Below are positions 45,093 to 48,866 of a DNA stretch of 48,866 bases, one piece after another; the first letter of the stretch is position 1, and each line of letters opens with the position of its first letter. The notes beneath the pieces are model-generated. The model saw nothing but the letters and a program-made list of their open reading frames with translations, did not search any database and was not told the DNA's origin. The DNA is taken from positions 1 through 48,866 of the forward strand of contig RGZR01000001.1 in the NCBI GenBank assembly GCA_010031465.1, read 5' to 3'. Both the position numbers and the translations under genes were made by a program. Source of the DNA: Flavobacteriia bacterium. Its GTDB lineage: Bacteria > Bacteroidota > Bacteroidia > Flavobacteriales > Flavobacteriaceae.

Positions 45093-45992
45093 GTGAAGAG
45101 AAGGAACCACAATAGCGCAATTATCTCATTAGGAAGCAATCAAGGCAACCGTTTGCTGTTTATGCAAAAAGCACTTTGCCTATTAGAACAAGAAACCCTT
45201 ACCCTTGAAGATTGTTCATCCTTATATGAAACCCCACCTTGGGGATTTGAAAGTTTACCTTTTTATAATGCCGTAGCGGTAATAAAAACTTCACTTTCTC
45301 CCCTTGAGTTACTTGAAGAGCTGCTTAAAATTGAACGTCAACTCGGTCGAATACGAGCTACAGAGTCAACAGGTTATGAAGCCCGAACCATAGATTTGGA
45401 TCTGTTGCTTTACAATGATGTAATACTAGAAAGCCCTTCTCTTTCCATGCCGCATCCCCGATTGCATTTACGAAATTTTGTATTAGACCCTCTCGTTGAG
45501 GTAGCGCCCCAATGGGTCCACCCGCAATTTGGAAAAACCATGGTTCAATTGCGAGCGGAAAGTGAAGATACCGCAACGGGTGAAAAACTGCCCTTTGAAC
45601 ACTGGACGCCTCCGATATTTGATTTTTTCCCTTACCTCGCCGTAGAAGGAAATATTGGTGCGGGAAAAACCACCTTAACTCAAAAAATAGCAATGCGTTT
45701 TGGGGTTTCTAAAATTCATGAACTGTTTTCTAAAAACCCCCATTTGGTTCACTTTTATGAAAATCCAGACATTCATGCCCTATCGGTAGAGTCTTTTTTT
45801 TTACAAGATCGAGCGCAACAACTTTCTCATTTTTGGAAGCATCATAAAGGCAAGGCTGTGGCCGATTATTCTTTTGATAAATCGTTAATATTTGCTTCTC
45901 AAACCTTGGAATCCTCGCTTTTTGACTCCTTTCAGCACACCTTTTCAGCAGCACAAAAATCCCTCCTGTTGAACAGCTGCATCAGCAGATAA
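45093..45992 (+). CDS. folK: FolK (HPPK) fused to a truncated deoxynucleoside kinase
   Basis: Residues 1 to about 165 are 6-hydroxymethyl-7,8-dihydropterin pyrophosphokinase for folate synthesis: LGSNQGNR, ETPPWGFESLPFYN, and the EARTIDLDLLLYND motif with its metal Asp pair, then PHPRLHLRNFVLDPL. Residues about 180-289 begin a deoxynucleoside kinase with P-loop GNIGAGKTT (186-194) and a QDR motif (238-240). At about residue 289 the frame diverges into ten unrelated residues and a stop, while the rest of the kinase continues in another frame. FolK should still work; the kinase should not. Start is GTG at 45093; no in-frame ATG is upstream. Confidence 0.85.
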   Translation: MKRRNHNSAIISLGSNQGNRLLFMQKALCLLEQETLTLEDCSSLYETPPWGFESLPFYNAVAVIKTSLSPLELLEELLKIERQLGRIRATESTGYEARTIDLDLLLYNDVILESPSLSMPHPRLHLRNFVLDPLVEVAPQWVHPQFGKTMVQLRAESEDTATGEKLPFEHWTPPIFDFFPYLAVEGNIGAGKTTLTQKIAMRFGVSKIHELFSKNPHLVHFYENPDIHALSVESFFLQDRAQQLSHFWKHHKGKAVADYSFDKSLIFASQTLESSLFDSFQHTFSAAQKSLLLNSCISR

Positions 45993-46216
45993 GACGCCGT
46001 GGGCGTTCTTTTGAACAAACCATAGAAACGTCTTATCTAAATGCGTTAGAAAAAAAATACAAGCAATGGTGTTCTTTACCTTCAGAATACCCCAAAGTAA
46101 TTCTCTCAACTAAAGGAATTGATTTTGAAGCCAATGAAGCTGACTTTCAATACGTTTTGCGGGCTATTTTCCGAATTGGAGTTTTGCGAACACATCCCAC
46201 ACCACCACTCCAGTAG
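45956..46216 (+). pseudogene. C-terminal remnant of the deoxynucleoside kinase half
   Basis: In the frame beginning AAA-ATC-CCT this reads PPVEQLHQQIRRRGRSFEQ and IETSYLNALEKKYKQW, the usual C-terminal dNK region, then IDFEANEADF, ending at TAG 46214-46216. A PDL-x-x-Y-L type strand expected between SAAQK and PPVEQ is missing. The net loss is 1 mod 3 bases, consistent with a deletion of about 22 or 25 bases. The end overlaps trmH by 53 bases on the other strand. Confidence 0.7.
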
Positions 46217-46700
46217 CTACGCTGATATTGAGGGAATGTTTGGTTCCGAATTGGGGAATTTCAAGCACCCCATCACATTGAGAAACCACATCTTGACTTA
46301 CCCCCTGTACTTCATGACCCAGCACAAAAGCGTATTTTGTGTTCTGTTGGGGAACAAATTCAGATAAAGGAAGGGCTTTATCTGCTTGTTCTACAGCCCA
46401 AACCTGTACGTTTTCTTTTTGGAGTTTTTCAACTACCTCTAGGGTTGTATTGCCATATTCCCAAGCCACGTTTTCTGTAGCACCAAGCGCCGTTTTATGA
46501 ATGTCCTTATGGGGAGGTGTTGCCGTAATTCCACAAAGGAAAACCTTTTCAATTAAAAAGGCATCGGCTGTACGAAACACAGAACCGATATTATTTAAAC
46601 TGCGCACATTGTCTAAAATGAGAATTATAGGCGATTTTTGAGCCGCCTTAAATTCGGCTTCGGTTTTCCGATCGAGTTCTTCGTTTTTGAGTTTGCGCAT
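46164..46700 (-). CDS. TrmH/SpoU family RNA 2'-O-methyltransferase
   Basis: A 178-residue SPOUT-class methyltransferase. The three family motifs are present: LDNVRSLNNIGSVFRTADAF (motif 1), FVLGHEVQGVS (motif 2) and IPQFGTKHSLNISVATGVV (motif 3) including the knot region. It lacks a separate RNA-binding N-terminal domain, so the target (tRNA or 23S rRNA) is uncertain. It is divergent from mutS and ends overlapping the damaged kinase. Confidence 0.92.
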   Translation of the reverse strand: MRKLKNEELDRKTEAEFKAAQKSPIILILDNVRSLNNIGSVFRTADAFLIEKVFLCGITATPPHKDIHKTALGATENVAWEYGNTTLEVVEKLQKENVQVWAVEQADKALPLSEFVPQQNTKYAFVLGHEVQGVSQDVVSQCDGVLEIPQFGTKHSLNISVATGVVVWDVFAKLQFGK

Positions 46701-46807
46701 AACTTGTTAGAAAAAACAAAAGTACACAGTCTTATTTTTCTCAAGCTATTTGCATCTTTGTTTTTGAACTCCAAACAAAATAAATACATTCGTAAAAACG
46801 GTAAATT

Positions 46808-48866
46808 TTGGCTAAAGCAACCAAGGAAACCCCTTTAATGAAACAGTACAACAGCATCAAGGCGAAATACCCTGATGCCCTTTTGTTGTTTCGAGTGGGT
46901 GATTTTTATGAAACATTTGGTTCTGATGCAGTAAAAGCCGCTTCAATTTTAGGTATTATTTTAACTAAACGAGGTGCAGGAAGTACTAGTGAAACCGAAT
47001 TGGCAGGATTTCCTCACCACTCTTTAGACACCTATTTGCCAAAATTGGTGAAAGCCGGCTGTAGGGTGGCCATTTGTGACCAATTGGAAGACCCTAAATT
47101 GGCCAAAACAATAGTAAAAAGGGGTGTTACCGAATTAATTACCCCTGGGGTTTCCCTTCACGATGATGTTTTAAACCAAAAAGAACACAATTATTTAGCA
47201 GCTGTATATTTTGACAAAAAATGGGGGGTTGCTTTTTTGGACATCTCAACGGGTGATTTTTGGACCGCTGAGGGAACAGTGGCCCAAGTAGATCAATTGT
47301 TGCAGTGCTATACCCCCAGTGAAGTGCTCATTGCAAAACCGAAAAAGGCCCTTTTTACGGAAGCGTTTGGCACTTCCCATCCCTGTTTTTTAATGGAAGA
47401 TTGGGCTTTTGAACAGAGCACGGCCTTTGAGAAATTGACCACTCACTTTTCAACCACTTCATTAACAGGGTTTGGCTTAGACGCCTATACTGCTGCCGTT
47501 TGTGCTGCTGGGGCGGTGTTGCATTATCTTTCAGAAACACAGCACAATAAGCTTCAGCACATTACCCGTATTCATCCTATTCACCAAGAATCATATGTGT
47601 GGCTGGATCGGTTTACCCAACGCAACTTAGAGTTGTTTCAACCCACCCATCCTGAAGGGGTGCCTTTAATTCAAATTTTAGATCACACACGAACGGCTAT
47701 GGGCGGGCGTTTGTTACGCCGTTGGTTGGCCTTTCCTTTAGTGGATCCTAAGGCGATTCAGCACCGCTTGGCCTGTGTACGGGTTTTTTATGACGATCAT
47801 GACATCCGAACAAAAACGCATGAGGCCCTTGGTGATATTGTTGATCTAGAGCGTATCATGGCTAAAATTGCCACAGAAAAAATTAGTCCCCGTGCTTTGG
47901 TTCAACTTCTCTATGCACTAGAGAGCTTGGCAAAATTGAAATCGGAACTCAAGCAAACCCAACATCAGGTGTTCCTTAACGAAATAATGGAGCTGCCTGA
48001 CACGAAAGCTGTAGTAGACTTATTACAACAGACCCTAGACCCTGATGCTCCTGTTTTGGTATCAAAAGGCAAAGTGATTGCTGCTGGGGTTTCAGCTGAG
48101 TTGGATCATTTGCGCAGTCTTCGCAATACAAGTCAATCGCATTTAGATGCCTTGCTTGAAAGGGAAACCAAACGTACTCAAATCCCCTCCCTTAAAATTG
48201 CCTTTAATTCAGTTTTTGGCTATTACATTGAAGTGCGCAATACGCATAAAGACAAGGTGCCTGAAGATTGGATACGTAAACAAACCTTAGTGAATGCTGA
48301 GCGGTACATCACAGAAGAGCTCAAAACATTTGAAACTCAAATACTTCATGCTGGCGAGGAAATACAACGCCTAGAACAGGAATTGTACACCGCACTTTTA
48401 CATCGATTACAACAGCATTTGTCTCTCTTAAAACAAAATGCAGCTGCCGTGGCGCGTTGGGATGTATTGTCTTGTTTTGCTCAACTGGCGGTAAAACACA
48501 ACTACTGTGAACCCGAAATACACGAGGGCGTAACCCTCGAATTACAAGGCGCTCGTCATCCGGTGATTGAACTACACTTGCCTTTGGGCACACCCTACAT
48601 AGCAAATGATGTGACCCTTGACCCTGCTGATCAGCAAATGATTATGATTACCGGGCCCAATATGTCCGGTAAATCAGCCTTGTTGCGTCAAACGGCTTTA
48701 GTCGTTTTGATGGCGCAAATGGGAAGCTTTGTTCCCGCAACCCAAGCCAAAATGGGGATTGTTGATAAGCTGTTTACGCGTGTAGGAGCTAGCGACAACA
48801 TTTCAATGGGGGCGTCTACTTTTATGGTTGAAATGAACGAAACGGCTTCAATTCTCAATACGCTCT
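46808..48866 (+). CDS. mutS: DNA mismatch repair protein MutS (3' end cut by window)
   Basis: Recognises base mismatches and starts methyl-directed repair. 686 codons are visible. The mismatch-binding segment FRVGDFYETFG (Phe-x-Glu motif), the connector, the lever/clamp region with long helices, and the ATPase Walker A GPNMSGKSALL starting at residue 616 are seen; Walker B and the end lie beyond the window. The start TTG at 46808 gives MAKATKETPLMKQYNSIK, the usual beginning of flavobacterial MutS; the ATG at 46838 would remove ten residues. Confidence 0.97.
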   Translation, partial: MAKATKETPLMKQYNSIKAKYPDALLLFRVGDFYETFGSDAVKAASILGIILTKRGAGSTSETELAGFPHHSLDTYLPKLVKAGCRVAICDQLEDPKLAKTIVKRGVTELITPGVSLHDDVLNQKEHNYLAAVYFDKKWGVAFLDISTGDFWTAEGTVAQVDQLLQCYTPSEVLIAKPKKALFTEAFGTSHPCFLMEDWAFEQSTAFEKLTTHFSTTSLTGFGLDAYTAAVCAAGAVLHYLSETQHNKLQHITRIHPIHQESYVWLDRFTQRNLELFQPTHPEGVPLIQILDHTRTAMGGRLLRRWLAFPLVDPKAIQHRLACVRVFYDDHDIRTKTHEALGDIVDLERIMAKIATEKISPRALVQLLYALESLAKLKSELKQTQHQVFLNEIMELPDTKAVVDLLQQTLDPDAPVLVSKGKVIAAGVSAELDHLRSLRNTSQSHLDALLERETKRTQIPSLKIAFNSVFGYYIEVRNTHKDKVPEDWIRKQTLVNAERYITEELKTFETQILHAGEEIQRLEQELYTALLHRLQQHLSLLKQNAAAVARWDVLSCFAQLAVKHNYCEPEIHEGVTLELQGARHPVIELHLPLGTPYIANDVTLDPADQQMIMITGPNMSGKSALLRQTALVVLMAQMGSFVPATQAKMGIVDKLFTRVGASDNISMGASTFMVEMNETASILNTL

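Noticed and set aside
1-48866. CRISPR arrays, insertion sequences, phage, toxin-antitoxin or restriction systems
   Set aside because: No regularly spaced direct repeats, transposase or integrase motifs, or defence-gene signatures were seen; the only tandem repeat is inside rpsP.

Overview
The window reads as chromosomal DNA of a member of the Bacteroidota, most likely a marine-type Flavobacteriaceae. The evidence is a moderately AT-rich, very compact gene layout, promoters of the Bacteroidota type (TAnnTTTG -7 boxes), a type IX secretion (T9SS) C-terminal sorting domain, TonB receptors with carboxypeptidase-like N-terminal domains, a folK-deoxynucleoside kinase fusion, and a tig-clpP-clpX block. 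No phage, insertion sequence, integrase, CRISPR array or rRNA operon is visible. The contents are mostly housekeeping genes with a metabolic and nutrient-uptake island in the middle.

Layout: 1-2.35 kb has partial nadK (minus) divergent from pdxJ and an alpha/beta hydrolase. 2.4-4.2 kb has a GNAT acetyltransferase and aspartate kinase. 4.2-10.3 kb is a long minus-strand block: ribF, serS, a DUF4286 protein, rsmA, mgtE, a 2-hydroxyacid dehydrogenase and arsC. 10.4-14.9 kb holds a 1277-residue secreted metalloprotease with a T9SS sorting tail and a partner lipoprotein. 14.9-17.2 kb has pth, a terminator, rplY and prs (minus). A tRNA-Leu(CAA) with its own terminator follows at 17.3 kb.

17.5-22.5 kb is a sugar region: a Tat-exported sugar isomerase/epimerase divergent from xylB-xylA and a lipoprotein related to the formylglycine-generating enzyme (FGE). 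22.5-25.6 kb is a tight etfB-etfA-scoA-scoB operon (electron-transfer flavoprotein and ketone-body CoA transferase). 25.7-29.8 kb has a DUF1080 lipoprotein and a three-gene outer-membrane uptake cassette (small His-rich protein, lipoprotein, ZnuD-like TonB receptor), possibly for a metal. 29.8-31.5 kb contains a membrane-protein gene that appears broken by two frameshifts, an unknown secreted protein and a Tat-type Rieske lipoprotein. 31.6-34 kb is a second TonB receptor. 34-35.2 kb is rpsP-rimM, where S16 carries a repeat-rich acidic tail. 35.4-39.5 kb is an SRAP protein and tig-clpP-clpX. 39.5-48.9 kb has a GH3-family protein, a DUF2797 protein, rluF, a queuosine-precursor transporter, sppA, the folK-kinase fusion with a damaged kinase half, a TrmH-family methyltransferase and partial mutS.

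The most notable points are frame disruptions in two genes, a lipid-anchored FGE homologue that keeps both catalytic cysteines, the putative metal-uptake cassette, the structured rpsP leader with an S16 repeat tail, and convergent gene pairs that nearly all overlap at their 3' ends. I found no clearly unprecedented defence or mobile system. The best candidates for undescribed biology are the uptake cassette, the lipid-anchored FGE and the unknown secreted protein at 30.5-31.0 kb.
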